Assembly (NCBI GenBank): GCA_963812255.1
Contig: CAWEUM010000003.1
Location: 930,001 to 994,000 of the forward strand
Length of the DNA stretch: 64,000 nucleotides
Direction: 5' to 3'
Source of the DNA: DATJGR01 sp963812255
GTDB lineage: Bacteria > Pseudomonadota > Gammaproteobacteria > Pseudomonadales > Azotimanducaceae
The position numbers and the translations under genes were made by a program. Position 1 is the stretch's first letter, and every line of letters begins with the position of its first letter. Below are positions 9,123 through 18,693 of the stretch, in pieces. Under the pieces are notes generated by a model. It was not told where the DNA came from. It ran no database searches and was given only the letters and a program-made list of their open reading frames with translations.

Positions 9123-9887
9123 ATGAACGTACAGGACAAAGTCGTCGTGGTGACCGGCGGCGCGAGCGGCATCGGTCGCGCGATGGCCAGGCGCTTCGCG
9201 GCAGACGGCGCGCAGCACGTTGCGGTGGCAGACCTGGACGGCAAGGGTGCCGCCGCTGTCGCAGACGAAATCGGCGGATCTCACCATCAGGTGGACGTCA
9301 GCAAGGAAGCCGACATTCAAGGCTTGATCGACACCACTGAGCGCGACTTTGGTCCGATCGCACTGTTCTGTTCGAACGCCGGCATTGGCATCGGGCGCGG
9401 CATCGACGCACCGGACGATGCGTGGCAGAAGATCTGGGAAGTGAACTTGATGTCGCATGTGTATGCCGCGCGCAATCTGATTCCGCGCATGGTGAAGCGC
9501 GGCGGCGGCTATCTGTTGAACACGGCATCGGCAGCCGGTCTGTTGTCGCAGATCGGCTCGGTGACGTATGCCGTGACCAAGCACGCAGCGGTTGCGCTCG
9601 CGGAGTGGCTCTCCATTACCCACGGTCACGAAGGCATCAAGGTATCGGTACTGTGTCCGCAGGCGGTGCGCACGGCCATGACCGCCGGCAATCCGGACGG
9701 GGTCGCAAGCGTCGACGGCATGCTGGAACCTGAACAAGTGGTCGACGCGGTCGTCGAAACGCTCGACCAAGAACGCTTTCTGGTGCTACCGCATCCCGAG
9801 GTCCTCAATTACATGCGCCGTAAGACCGCCGACTACGATCGCTGGCTGTCTGGAATGCGTCGACTCGCCGAACAGTATCGCGGCTGA
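9123..9887 (+). CDS. Short-chain dehydrogenase/reductase
   Basis: A 254-residue classical SDR. The cofactor motif 'TGGASGIG' is at about residues 11-18, 'NAGIGIGRG' follows the fourth strand, and the catalytic Ser-Tyr-Lys set includes 'YAVTKHA'. The acidic residue after the second strand ('VADLDG') favours NAD over NADP. The alcohol/ketone substrate is unknown. It is followed 12 bases later by a serine hydrolase, so the two probably form an operon, perhaps for an ester and its alcohol product (inference). Confidence 0.92.
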   Translation: MNVQDKVVVVTGGASGIGRAMARRFAADGAQHVAVADLDGKGAAAVADEIGGSHHQVDVSKEADIQGLIDTTERDFGPIALFCSNAGIGIGRGIDAPDDAWQKIWEVNLMSHVYAARNLIPRMVKRGGGYLLNTASAAGLLSQIGSVTYAVTKHAAVALAEWLSITHGHEGIKVSVLCPQAVRTAMTAGNPDGVASVDGMLEPEQVVDAVVETLDQERFLVLPHPEVLNYMRRKTADYDRWLSGMRRLAEQYRG

Positions 9888-9899
9888 CCGGAGATCAGG

Positions 9900-11042
9900 A
9901 TGGCCACCAAGGTTCAAGGGTACTGTCACGACAAGTTCGAACGCGTGCGCGATGTATTCGCCGGCAATTTCGAAGACGGCAGCGATATCGGTGCGTCGTT
10001 TGCAATGACCGTAGACGGCGAGTTCGTCGTCGACATCTGGGGCGGGCATCTCGACGAAGACAAGCAGAAACCCTGGCAGGAAGACACGATCGTCAACGTC
10101 TATTCGACGACGAAGACGATGGCCGCGGTCTGCGCATTGGTGTTGGCGGACCGCGGCGACATCGACCTGTACGCGCCAGTCGCGCGGTACTGGCCCGAAT
10201 TCGCGCAGAACGGAAAAGCGGACATCGAAGTGCGCCACTTCATGAGCCACTCAGCAGGATTGTCGGGGCTGGACGGTCCGCTGGCCGCCGCGGACATATA
10301 CGATTGGGAAAAGATGACGGGGCTGCTTGCGGCGCAAGCGCCCTGGTGGAAGCCGGGCAGCCAAAGCGGCTATCACGCAATCACACAGGGTTACTTGATC
10401 GGCGAAGTGGTCCGCCGCGTCACCGGCTCGACTCTCGGAACGTTCTTCCGTGAGGAAATCGCCGAACCGCTCGACGCCGATTTTCACATCGGACTCGACC
10501 CACGCCATTTCGGCCGCGTCGGCGATCTGATTCCGCCACCGAGTGGCACCGCCCCCATGGTTACCGACACCGATCCAAATTCCATCGCCGCGCGTACATT
10601 CCGTTGCCCGCCGGTCAACGCGCTCGATTCGCGCACGACGGCGTGGCGCCGCGCTGAGATTCCGGCTGCGAACGGCCACGGCAACGCACGCTCGGTTGTC
10701 AGGGTGCAGTCGCTGATCGCCAACGGCGGCTCCGTGTTCGGCAAGCAGATCTTGTCGAAGCGCGGCTGCGACCGCGCATTCGACGAGCAGTCCAGCGGCA
10801 TGGATCTGGTGCTTGGCACGCCGATACGCTTCGGCATGGGCTACGGGCTGACCAGCGAGGCATTTCCGCTCGGCCCGAATCCACATACCTGCTTCTGGGG
10901 CGGCTGGGGCGGCTCGTTGGTGATCGTGGACGCGGACGCACGCGTCTGCCTGTCGTACGTGATGAACAAGATGGGGCTCGGCACCACCGGCGATGCGCGC
11001 GGTGGAAACCTGGCGATGGCGGCGTTCGCGTCGTTGGCCTAG
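9900..11042 (+). CDS. Beta-lactamase-fold serine hydrolase (EstB/class C-like)
   Basis: A 380-residue member of the serine beta-lactamase-like superfamily. The nucleophile motif S-x-x-K is 'STTK' (Ser69, Lys72). The Tyr motif is probably 'SGYHAITQGY', and the C-terminal 'FWGGWGGS' replaces the KTG box. No signal peptide is apparent, so it is likely a cytosolic esterase or amidase rather than a beta-lactamase. It sits 12 bases behind the SDR gene. Confidence 0.9.
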   Translation: MATKVQGYCHDKFERVRDVFAGNFEDGSDIGASFAMTVDGEFVVDIWGGHLDEDKQKPWQEDTIVNVYSTTKTMAAVCALVLADRGDIDLYAPVARYWPEFAQNGKADIEVRHFMSHSAGLSGLDGPLAAADIYDWEKMTGLLAAQAPWWKPGSQSGYHAITQGYLIGEVVRRVTGSTLGTFFREEIAEPLDADFHIGLDPRHFGRVGDLIPPPSGTAPMVTDTDPNSIAARTFRCPPVNALDSRTTAWRRAEIPAANGHGNARSVVRVQSLIANGGSVFGKQILSKRGCDRAFDEQSSGMDLVLGTPIRFGMGYGLTSEAFPLGPNPHTCFWGGWGGSLVIVDADARVCLSYVMNKMGLGTTGDARGGNLAMAAFASLA

Positions 11043-11149
11043 CGCGTCAGCGATGCTGGCGGGGTGCTGCTTGAACTATTTGGCTTGGTGCGCCGCCTAA
11101 CCAATCGTTGCGGCTGCGGCCGACCCGACGACCCAGAAGTGGCAGGTGC

Positions 11150-12163
11150 GTGGATACCGAACAGCTGACATCCATACTCCGCGGCAATGGCTACCTGGGT
11201 GACGCCGTGGTCGTGGATATGGAAATGACGTCTATCGACACGAATGGTATTGGCTCCGAGTTCTATGCTGCTGAGCTTACGTACTCGAACGACGATCACA
11301 CTCTGCCTGCACGGATGCTGATCAAGAGGCCCTCAATTGGTGATCGTGGACAGGGTGAAGCAGATGTTTACGAACGCGTGCTTGGCCGTGGAACGGACCT
11401 GCCAATCCTGACGTGCTATGGAATCGTCGATGAAGATCCAGAGCGGGGCCTTTTGTTCTTGTTTGGCGACCTGTCTGACTCCCACGGCCAAACACCCTGG
11501 CCCATCGTTCCCAAACTAGCGGATTGCGAAGGAGCCGTAACGGCTCTTGCTGCAATTCACGCGCATTGGTGGGGGCGTACCGAATCCATCGACGCGCCTA
11601 CGCCACAGGTCGTTGCCCATCAAGACGCAAATCACTTGGTCACATACTTTTCGGGCTTCGTGGATTTGGTTGGAGAGTACTTGCCCCCGACCCGAATTCA
11701 GCAATATGAGCGCGTTTTCTCCAACCTCGAATTGCTGCTGGAGAGCCGGCTCACGAGTAGCAATTCGACATTGCTGCACAACGATTCGCACTTCTGGAAT
11801 TTCCTCTACTCAAACGATTCGCAGCCGAACAAGTGTGTGATCTTCGATTGGCCCTTGTGGCGGACCGGGCTGGGCGGATGCGATTTGGCCTATACGATCG
11901 CATCGCATCTCTACCCAGAACATCGTCGGCGATTCGAACCGCTGTTGCTTGATCGCTATTGGCAGAGCATCACCGCCAACGGAGTGGCTTACGATCGCCA
12001 GGACGTCCAACTCGACTACCGCATCGGCGTGATTGTCGGGCTGTTGATGCCGGTCATGGAATTTTCTTGGAAGATACCGCCACTCGACTGGATGCCGAAG
12101 CTGGAGAAGGGATTCGCAGCCTACGAGGAATTGAAGTGTAGCGAGCTTTTGGGAACCGCTTGA
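11150..12163 (+). CDS. Kinase-fold phosphotransferase (APH-like)
   Basis: The C-terminal lobe has the small-molecule kinase motif 'HNDSHFWNFL' (H-x-D-x4-N) and the metal-binding 'IFDWPLWRTG' (the DxW of this group). The N-terminal lobe holds the probable ATP-contact Lys in 'ARMLIKRP'. I prefer a GTG start at 11150, because the upstream frame to 11108 is Arg-rich and unlike the family. About 337 residues. Relatives include aminoglycoside, choline and ecdysteroid kinases; the acceptor is unknown and this should not be called a resistance gene. Codon use looks slightly less GC-biased than its neighbours. Confidence 0.8.
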   Translation: MDTEQLTSILRGNGYLGDAVVVDMEMTSIDTNGIGSEFYAAELTYSNDDHTLPARMLIKRPSIGDRGQGEADVYERVLGRGTDLPILTCYGIVDEDPERGLLFLFGDLSDSHGQTPWPIVPKLADCEGAVTALAAIHAHWWGRTESIDAPTPQVVAHQDANHLVTYFSGFVDLVGEYLPPTRIQQYERVFSNLELLLESRLTSSNSTLLHNDSHFWNFLYSNDSQPNKCVIFDWPLWRTGLGGCDLAYTIASHLYPEHRRRFEPLLLDRYWQSITANGVAYDRQDVQLDYRIGVIVGLLMPVMEFSWKIPPLDWMPKLEKGFAAYEELKCSELLGTA

Positions 12164-12244
12164 GAAATTGGGATCGGCGCTTTCGAATGCACACCCCGCG
12201 ATGATAGTTTTGGATACGTTGTTGAAGAATGAGGAAGTACGCCG

Positions 12245-12976
12245 ATGGACATACGAGTCGACGAAATTGCCGATGGGATCTTTCGGCTCTCGACATTCGT
12301 TCCTGATGCGCCGCCGAACGGGTTCACCTTCAATCAATATCTGATCGATGCCGAAGAGCCGTTCTTGTTCCATTGCGGCGGGCGCAGCCTTTTCGCGTCT
12401 GTTTCGAAAGCCGCTTCGGCCATCGTGCCTCTCGAGAAGATTCGATGGATCTCCTTCGGACATGTCGAATCGGACGAATGCGGTTCCATGAATCAATGGC
12501 TGGGCGCTGCGCCAGGCGCCCAAGTCGTGCACGGGGCCATCGCCTGCATGGTCTCTCTAAACGATCTTGCCGATCGTCCGCCGCGCGCATTGGAGAATGG
12601 CGAGGTGATCGATTTGGGCGGTAAACGTGTGCGATATATCGACACGCCGCATGTGCCTCATGCGTGGGAATCCGGACTCGTGTTCGAGGAAACTACGAAA
12701 ACGCTGTTTACGGGTGACCTGTTCACCCAACTGGGAAATGGGCCTGCGATCACCCATGAAAGTATCGTATCCAATGCGATCATTGCGGAAGAGGCATTTC
12801 ACGCGATGGCGCTGACGCCCGCCACAGCATCCACCATTCGCAAACTCAAAACGCTCGGCCCCGAACGGCTCGCTGTGATGCATGGTTCTTGCTTTGTCGG
12901 GGATTGCAAAGCCGAACTGGAAGCGCTGGCTGTTTACGCCACCGAATCACTCGAGTCTGCCCAAGCGAATTGTTAG
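12245..12976 (+). CDS. Metallo-beta-lactamase-fold hydrolase (ODP/flavodiiron-like)
   Basis: A 243-residue protein with the variant metal motif H-x-E-x-D at His73-Glu75-Asp77 ('GHVESDE'). It also has a His in 'DTPHVPHAWES', the Asp of 'LFTGDLF' and a C-terminal His in 'VMHGSC'. H-x-E-x-D, rather than H-x-H-x-D-H, is typical of the oxygen-binding flavodiiron di-iron domain and its stand-alone relatives. No flavodoxin domain is attached, so redox partnership is unknown. It follows the phosphotransferase on the same strand. Confidence 0.82.
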   Translation: MDIRVDEIADGIFRLSTFVPDAPPNGFTFNQYLIDAEEPFLFHCGGRSLFASVSKAASAIVPLEKIRWISFGHVESDECGSMNQWLGAAPGAQVVHGAIACMVSLNDLADRPPRALENGEVIDLGGKRVRYIDTPHVPHAWESGLVFEETTKTLFTGDLFTQLGNGPAITHESIVSNAIIAEEAFHAMALTPATASTIRKLKTLGPERLAVMHGSCFVGDCKAELEALAVYATESLESAQANC

Positions 12977-13030
12977 CGGGTGGCTCGGCGTTGTCGTTGC
13001 CCTGCTCGAAGACGCGCTTCGACTCGGCAT

Positions 13031-13936
13031 TCACGCAGCCGCAATTGCGACAACGCCAATCGCGATGCAGGCGGCACCGATCAGGCGTGCACGCGGATCC
13101 CGTTCACCGAGCTGTGAGCCACCGAGGAACGCCGCGAACAACATCGAGACTTCGCGCGCCGGCGCCACCTGCGACAGCGGGGCCATGCCGACGGCGTACA
13201 GCACCAGCACGTAGGCAACAGGAGACACCGCCCCGATGATCAGCGCGCCGCGCCACATCCGCTTCGCGTAGTCTGCCATCGGCAGCGGCTCGCGCCGGGC
13301 GAGCAACGCGATCAGCAGCCACGTAAGCGGTAGCCGCGCCAGGTTGCTGAGGTAGTCGACGAGGATTGGCGACATGTTGGCGTGCTTCACAGCGTATCCA
13401 TCCACCAGCGTGTACGCAGCGATGAATCCACCGGTGACCAGTCCATAACCAACGCCCGTGCGCAGGCGCGCGACGTCGCTTGGCGACTGCCGACCGCTGC
13501 GAAGCGTTCGCAGCAACGTTGTACCGCCGGCGATGACGATGACGCCGCCGACGATGCCCAGCACACCGAGCCAGCCGATCAGTCCCAGTGCCTCGCCGAA
13601 AAACGTCGTTGCGACGAATGCGGTGATCAGCGGGCCGGTGCCGCGTGCCAGCGGATAGACCACCGACAGGTCGCCGAGCCGGTAGCCTCGCAGCAAGGTC
13701 ACGTAATACACCACGTGGATGGCACCGCTCGCAGCGACCAGACTCCACTGCAGCACACCGAACGCCGGCGCGTCGCGCCAGGCGAACCAGAGCCCCACCG
13801 GCGCCCAGACGAGAATCTGCGCGATGCACGTGATCAACGCAAAGCGCACATCCCCGCCGCTCTTCTTGGCGAGAAAGTTCCAGCCCGCATGAATGAGCGC
13901 GGCGATCAATACGAGGCAGAGCGCAAGCGTCGACAT
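13031..13936 (-). CDS. EamA-family (DMT superfamily) transporter
   Basis: A 301-residue integral membrane protein with about ten hydrophobic helices in two EamA repeats (roughly residues 1-140 and 150-301). 'LLRGYRLGDLSVVYPLARGTGP' and 'AREVSMLFAAFLGGSQLGE' mark the ends of the repeats. Such proteins export metabolites or amino acids; the substrate is unknown. Its start codon lies four bases from a perfect inverted repeat that separates it from the upstream oxidoreductase gene. Confidence 0.88.
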   Translation of the reverse strand: MSTLALCLVLIAALIHAGWNFLAKKSGGDVRFALITCIAQILVWAPVGLWFAWRDAPAFGVLQWSLVAASGAIHVVYYVTLLRGYRLGDLSVVYPLARGTGPLITAFVATTFFGEALGLIGWLGVLGIVGGVIVIAGGTTLLRTLRSGRQSPSDVARLRTGVGYGLVTGGFIAAYTLVDGYAVKHANMSPILVDYLSNLARLPLTWLLIALLARREPLPMADYAKRMWRGALIIGAVSPVAYVLVLYAVGMAPLSQVAPAREVSMLFAAFLGGSQLGERDPRARLIGAACIAIGVVAIAAA

Positions 13937-13939
13937 CGA

Positions 13940-14005
13940 GGGGTCAGAGCACTCCGGCGTCAGGTCCGGGCTGTGTCGCGCGTTGCCACCGAATGCTCTG
14001 ACCCC
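13940..14005. repeat. Perfect 12-bp inverted repeat (REP-like hairpin)
   Basis: GGGGTCAGAGCA at 13940-13951 is exactly complementary to TGCTCTGACCCC at 13994-14005, with a 42-base centre that is itself GC rich. It lies between the stop of the quinone oxidoreductase gene and the start of the EamA gene. It could end the cox cluster transcript. The core resembles the hairpin at 5484, pointing to a repeat family. Confidence 0.8.
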
Positions 14006-14016
14006 TTCTGCACGGA

Positions 14017-15039
14017 TCAGTCACTCATCGTGTAGCCATTCATGGTAACGACCACTTTACCGACGACCTTGCGCTGCGTCAGCATCCGCATCGCGCCAAC
14101 GGCATCCTCGAGGGGAAACGCGGCGCAGACGTACGGGTCGATTCGGCCCCATTCCGCCATATCGAACAGCGCTTTGCGCACCTGCTCGCCTTTCTTCGGC
14201 TCGCGCCGGCCATACTCGCCGGCGCGCACGCCGATCACGCTGAGCGACTTGATCAGAATCAGATTCACCGCGGCTTGCGGCCAACGGCCGCTGGTGAAAC
14301 CGATCGTCAGCAGCCGCGCGTTCCAATTGACGCAGCGCATCGATTCGTCGAACACGTCGCCGCCCACCGGATCGTAGACGACGTCGGCACCGCGGTCGCG
14401 GGTCAGCGCTTTCACCTGATGGCGGAAACCGCCGAGCCGTCCGTCCGGCAGCGTGTAGTTGATCACGTAATCGGCGCCGCGCGCTTTCACGATGGCGAGT
14501 TTTTCGTCGGTGCCGCCGGTTGCGATGACAGTCGCACCGAGCAGCTTGCCGAGATCCACCGCAGCCATGCCGACCCCGCCGGTCGCGCCGTGCACCAGCA
14601 GTGTTTCGCCGGCTTGCAGTTGCCCGCGCGGCACCAACGCCACCCAGGCCGTCTGATACGCCGTTTGAAACGACGCCGCTTTTGCATAGCTCATGCGCCC
14701 CGGTATCCGCTGCACCGCGCTGGTCGGCACGTTGACGGCCTCGGCGAAGCCGCCGTGGCGCAGCCCCACGACAACGCCATCTCCGACGGCGAAACCGATG
14801 ACATCCGCACCGATGGCGGCGATATCACCCGCCGCCTCACCGCCCGGCGCGAACGGCAGCGGCGGTTTGTATTGATACTTGCCCTGAATCATCAGGATGT
14901 CGGGAAAATTCACCGCGCATGCCTTCAACCGAACTTGAACTTCGCCGGCGCCGGGCGGCGGCAACTCGACCTCGTCCAGCACGACGGTGCCGATGTCCGG
15001 CGAGATCGCGTGACAGCGCACGCTGCGGATTCGCGTCAC
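14017..15039 (-). CDS. Zinc-free MDR NADPH:quinone oxidoreductase-like protein
   Basis: The frame is open to 15258, but its first ~73 codons overlap the coxM-like gene and are not family-like. I use the GTG at 15039 (V-T-R-I-R-S), giving 340 residues; a GTG at 15021 is also possible. Features are 'NFPDILMIQGKYQ' near the substrate site, nucleotide motif 'VHGATGGVGMAAV', and 'DPVGGDVFDE', typical of quinone oxidoreductase relatives. There are no zinc-binding cysteines. It is the last gene of the CO-dehydrogenase-like cluster, 35 bases after coxM, and may take part in the same oxidation. Confidence 0.88.
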   Translation of the reverse strand: MTRIRSVRCHAISPDIGTVVLDEVELPPPGAGEVQVRLKACAVNFPDILMIQGKYQYKPPLPFAPGGEAAGDIAAIGADVIGFAVGDGVVVGLRHGGFAEAVNVPTSAVQRIPGRMSYAKAASFQTAYQTAWVALVPRGQLQAGETLLVHGATGGVGMAAVDLGKLLGATVIATGGTDEKLAIVKARGADYVINYTLPDGRLGGFRHQVKALTRDRGADVVYDPVGGDVFDESMRCVNWNARLLTIGFTSGRWPQAAVNLILIKSLSVIGVRAGEYGRREPKKGEQVRKALFDMAEWGRIDPYVCAAFPLEDAVGAMRMLTQRKVVGKVVVTMNGYTMSD

Positions 15040-15074
15040 GCTTGGTTCGTCGGTCGCATCGCGGCTCGCATGGG

Positions 15075-15881
15075 TCAGTTGGCAATCAACGCGGCAACCG
15101 CGCGGCGCGCCATCACGCGCACCAGGTTCGCGCGAAACTCCGCCGTCGCATGCAGATCGCTGTTGAAGCGCTCGTAGTCGATCTCCACAGCATCCACCGC
15201 GCTGGGCGTGAGCTTCGAGTTCAGGGCTTGCTCGAGATTCAATGCGCGAAACGCGCACGGTCCAGCGCCGGTGACACCGACGCGAATCGTGCCGGCAAAA
15301 TCCGCGATCAGCACTCCGGCCACCGCGTAGCGCGATGCCGGATTGGGGAACTTGCAGTACGCGGCGCGCTTCGGCACCGGGAACTCGATCGATCTGACGA
15401 TTTCACCCGGTTCAAGTGCCGTTTCGAACAGATCCTTGAAATAGTCGGCTGCCGCGATGGTGCGCTTGTTGGTCTGCAACGTGGCGCCGAGCCCGATCAC
15501 CGCCGCCGGATAGTCGGCAGCCGGATCGCTGTTGGCGATGGAACCGCCAATGGTGCCGCGATTGCGCACCTGCGCATCGCCAATTTGTCCGGCGAGATCG
15601 CACAGCACCGGCAACACCTTACGCAGCGCACTCGATCGCGCCACGTCGGCATGCCGCGTCATCGCACCGATGATCACGCGTTTGGCGTCCACGTCGATGC
15701 CGACGAGACCCTCCACCCCGCCGAGATCGATCACGTCGGTCGGCGCCGCGAGGCGTTGCTTCAACGTCGGAATCAAAGTCTGTCCGCCGGCCAGAAACAC
15801 CGCATCTTCACTGTCGGCGCGCAGCTTCGCGGCGTCGTCGAGATTCGTCGGACGATGATAGTTGAAGCTGTACATGCTCAT
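15075..15881 (-). CDS. coxM: CoxM-like FAD-binding subunit of molybdenum hydroxylase
   Basis: The medium subunit passes electrons from the iron-sulfur subunit to FAD. The ATG at 15881 overlaps the coxL stop as ATGA; a longer frame to 16037 lies inside coxL and is rejected. In 268 residues the FAD pyrophosphate motif 'AGGQTLIP' occurs at about 31-38, and 'TIGGSIANSDPAAD' near 110 matches the second FAD motif. The translational overlap with coxL argues for a stoichiometric complex. Confidence 0.93.
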   Translation of the reverse strand: MSMYSFNYHRPTNLDDAAKLRADSEDAVFLAGGQTLIPTLKQRLAAPTDVIDLGGVEGLVGIDVDAKRVIIGAMTRHADVARSSALRKVLPVLCDLAGQIGDAQVRNRGTIGGSIANSDPAADYPAAVIGLGATLQTNKRTIAAADYFKDLFETALEPGEIVRSIEFPVPKRAAYCKFPNPASRYAVAGVLIADFAGTIRVGVTGAGPCAFRALNLEQALNSKLTPSAVDAVEIDYERFNSDLHATAEFRANLVRVMARRAVAALIAN

Positions 15882-18223
15882 TCCCCCCTGCAGGCGCGCC
15901 AGACGCATTCGGGCGTTGCAGGCATCGCAACGTCTTTGACACCTAATGCATCGGTGAGCGCGTTGATGATCGCCGCCGGCGCGCCGATCGCGCCGGCCTC
16001 GCCACAGCCTTTCACCCCGAGCGGATTGTGCGTGCACGCGGTCACCGTGGTGTCGACGATGAAGTTCGGTAGATCGTCGGCGCGCGGCATGCAGTAGTCC
16101 ATGAACGAACCGGTGACGAGTTGCCCCGTATCATCGTAGATGCCGTGTTCGAGCAGCGCCTGCCCGATGCCCTGCGCGATGCCGCCGTGTACCTGGCCTT
16201 CGACGATCATCGGATTGATGACCTTGCCGAAGTCGTCGACCGCCACGAAGTTCACGACGTCGACGACGCCGGTGTCCGGATCGACCTCCACCTCGGCGAT
16301 ATGCGCGCCGGCCGGGAACGTGAAGTTCGCCGGATCGTAGAACGCTTTCTCGGACAGCCCGGGCTCCAGCTCGTCCAACGGATAGTTCGAGGGGACATAG
16401 GCCGCGAACGCGATTTCGGCGAACGTCATCGAACGGTTGCTGGCACGCACTGCAAACACGCCCTCGTCGAAGTCGATGTTGTCGGCTTCCGATTCGAGCA
16501 TGTACGCGGCGATCTTCTTACCTTTCGCGATGACCTTGTCGGTTGCCTTCATCAGCGCCGATCCACCGACCGCGACCGAGCGCGAACCGTACGTGCCGAG
16601 GCCGAACTCGACGCGGCCGGTGTCGCCGTGAACGACCTCGACGTTCTCGAGCGGGATGCCGAGCCGGTCGGAAACGATCTGCGCGAACGTCGTTTCATGC
16701 CCCTGGCCGTGGCTGTGAGACCCGGTGAATACCGTGACTGAACCGGTCGGATTCACACGGACTTCGCCGCTTTCGTACAGCCCAACGCCAGCGCCCAGTT
16801 GCGTGGCAAGTTGCGACGGCGCGAGGCCGCACGCCTCGATATAACACGAGAATCCGATGCCGCGTTTGCGGCCGCGTTCCGCCGATGCTTTCTTTCGTGC
16901 CGGATATGTGTCGTATTCGATCAAATCGAGCGCCTTGTCCAGACTCGCTTCGTAGTCGCCGATGTCGTATACGAGCGCAACCGGGGTTTGATACGGGAAA
17001 TCGCCCGGCTGGATGAAGTTGCGGCGCCGCAGATCCGTTGGGTCGATGTTCAGTTCGCGCGCAGCCGTTTCGACGATGCGTTCGACGACGTACGTCGCCT
17101 CCGGCCGGCCGGCGCCGCGATACGCGTCGACCGGCGCAGTATTTGTGAATACGCCGTCCACTTCGACGTGGATCGCCGGCGTTTTGTACTGACCCGCGAG
17201 CAACGTGCCATACAGATACGTCGGTACCGACGAAGCAAACGTCGACAGATATGCACCGAGATTTGCAATCGTTTTGACGCGCAGGCCGAGGAATCGACCT
17301 TTGTCGTCCAGCGCCAGTTCTGCGTGCGTCGAATGATCGCGCCCGTGTGCGTCGGACAAAAACGACTCGGAGCGTTCGGCCGTCCACTTCACCGGTCGCC
17401 CGATACGACGCGACGCCCACGCGACCGTCGTCTCTTCCGGATAAATGAAGATCTTCGAGCCGAATCCGCCACCGACATCGGGGGCGATGATGCGCAGCTT
17501 GTGTTCGGGCGCGAGCTTGACGAACGCCGACAGCACCAATCGTGCGAGATGTGGATTTTGACTGGTCGTGTAGATCGTGAACGATTCGTTGGCGAGATCG
17601 TGCACACCCAGCGCCGCGCGCGGCTCGAGCGCGTTGGGAATCAGCCGGTTGTTGGTGATGTCGAGCTTGGTGACGTGCGCGGCACGCGCGAAGGCTTCAT
17701 CGGTTGCGGCCTTGTCGCCCAACTCCCACTGATAGCTGCGATTGTCCGGTACATCGGCGTGAATCCGGGGCGCATGCGTCGCCTTCGTAATGGACACGAC
17801 TGCTTCGAGTTCTTCGAAGTCGGTCATCACCGCATCGGCGCCTTCACGTGCTGCGGCAACGGTCGCCGCTAGGACAACGCCGTACGGTTCGCCAACGTAA
17901 TTGCAGTATTCCGCCGCTAGCGGCGGATGCGGCGGCTGTTTCATGTCGCTGCCGTCTTTCGATTTGACGAGCCAGCCGCACGGCAGATCGCCGATGCCGT
18001 CGGCGGCCATTTCACGTCCGGTCAGCACCGCGAGCACGCCATCGACTTCCAGCGCCGCGCTCGGATCGACCGCGGCGACACGCGCCCTTGCGTACGGTGA
18101 GCGCAGGAACACCGCGTAGACCTGGCCGGGCTGGTTGATGTCGTCTGTATAGCGACCGCGTCCGGTGATGAAACGAAAGTCCTCGACACGCTTGACCGAT
18201 GCGCCAATACCCGTCGCGTTCAT
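15878..18223 (-). CDS. coxL: CoxL-like (form II) molybdopterin catalytic subunit
   Basis: A 781-residue large subunit of the xanthine oxidase family. Molybdopterin-contact stretches include 'APDVGGGFGSK' and 'GSHSHGQGHETTFAQ'. The active-site loop is 'AYRGAGR' (about residues 363-369), the signature of form II (putative) CO dehydrogenases, not the AYRCSFR of proven form I enzymes. The catalytic Glu is in 'GCGEAGAIGAP'. The gene overlaps coxS upstream and coxM downstream by four bases each. Form II enzymes are often aldehyde, nicotinate or purine hydroxylases, so CO oxidation should not be assumed. Confidence 0.93.
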   Translation of the reverse strand: MNATGIGASVKRVEDFRFITGRGRYTDDINQPGQVYAVFLRSPYARARVAAVDPSAALEVDGVLAVLTGREMAADGIGDLPCGWLVKSKDGSDMKQPPHPPLAAEYCNYVGEPYGVVLAATVAAAREGADAVMTDFEELEAVVSITKATHAPRIHADVPDNRSYQWELGDKAATDEAFARAAHVTKLDITNNRLIPNALEPRAALGVHDLANESFTIYTTSQNPHLARLVLSAFVKLAPEHKLRIIAPDVGGGFGSKIFIYPEETTVAWASRRIGRPVKWTAERSESFLSDAHGRDHSTHAELALDDKGRFLGLRVKTIANLGAYLSTFASSVPTYLYGTLLAGQYKTPAIHVEVDGVFTNTAPVDAYRGAGRPEATYVVERIVETAARELNIDPTDLRRRNFIQPGDFPYQTPVALVYDIGDYEASLDKALDLIEYDTYPARKKASAERGRKRGIGFSCYIEACGLAPSQLATQLGAGVGLYESGEVRVNPTGSVTVFTGSHSHGQGHETTFAQIVSDRLGIPLENVEVVHGDTGRVEFGLGTYGSRSVAVGGSALMKATDKVIAKGKKIAAYMLESEADNIDFDEGVFAVRASNRSMTFAEIAFAAYVPSNYPLDELEPGLSEKAFYDPANFTFPAGAHIAEVEVDPDTGVVDVVNFVAVDDFGKVINPMIVEGQVHGGIAQGIGQALLEHGIYDDTGQLVTGSFMDYCMPRADDLPNFIVDTTVTACTHNPLGVKGCGEAGAIGAPAAIINALTDALGVKDVAMPATPECVWRACRGE

Positions 18224-18693
18224 GATGCGCGCTCCTCCATCACCGTCGCGGCGGTCATCACCGCGCGAACGATGTTGTGATAGCCGGTACAGCGGCAGAT
18301 GTTTCCCCCGAGTCCGCGTCGCACGGCGGCTTCATCGAGGTCCGACGAGTTCGCGACGAGATCGATCGCACTCATGATCATGCCGGGGGTGCAGAATCCG
18401 CACTGCAGCGCATGACATTCTCGAAACGCAGCCTGCATCGGATGTAGATGATCCGGCGTGCCGATGCCTTCGATCGTCGTGATGTCCGCGCCGTCCGCCT
18501 GCGCCGCAAGCAACGTGCACGATTTCACCGACGCGCCGTTCAAATGCACGGTGCAGGCGCCGCACTGACTCGTGTCACACCCCACGTGGGTGCCGGTCAA
18601 CCCAAGGTGACCGCGCAGCAATTCGACCAACAACGTATTTGGCGCGACATCGAGCGCGCGCGCCTTACCGTTTACCGTCAGCGCAATATTCAC
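18220..18693 (-). CDS. coxS: CoxS-like [2Fe-2S] subunit
   Basis: The 157-residue small subunit carries two [2Fe-2S] clusters. The plant-ferredoxin type has Cys ligands in 'GCDTSQCGACTVHLNG'. The alpha-helical type has 'CGFCTPGM' and 'CRCTGY'. It relays electrons from the molybdenum centre to FAD in CoxM. Its last four bases are the first four of coxL (ATGA), giving translational coupling. Gene order S-L-M differs from the M-S-L order of classical form I operons and fits form II clusters. Confidence 0.95.
   Translation of the reverse strand: MNIALTVNGKARALDVAPNTLLVELLRGHLGLTGTHVGCDTSQCGACTVHLNGASVKSCTLLAAQADGADITTIEGIGTPDHLHPMQAAFRECHALQCGFCTPGMIMSAIDLVANSSDLDEAAVRRGLGGNICRCTGYHNIVRAVMTAATVMEERAS

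Noticed and set aside
9900..11042. A true class C beta-lactamase
   Set aside because: The KTG box is replaced by the GGWGGS type and there is no secretion signal; it fits EstB-like esterases.
11150..12163. Aminoglycoside resistance gene
   Set aside because: Only the general kinase-fold motif HxDx4N is present; the sequence is not close to known resistance enzymes.
15039..15258. A 413-residue quinone oxidoreductase
   Set aside because: The first 73 codons overlap coxM and do not resemble MDR proteins.
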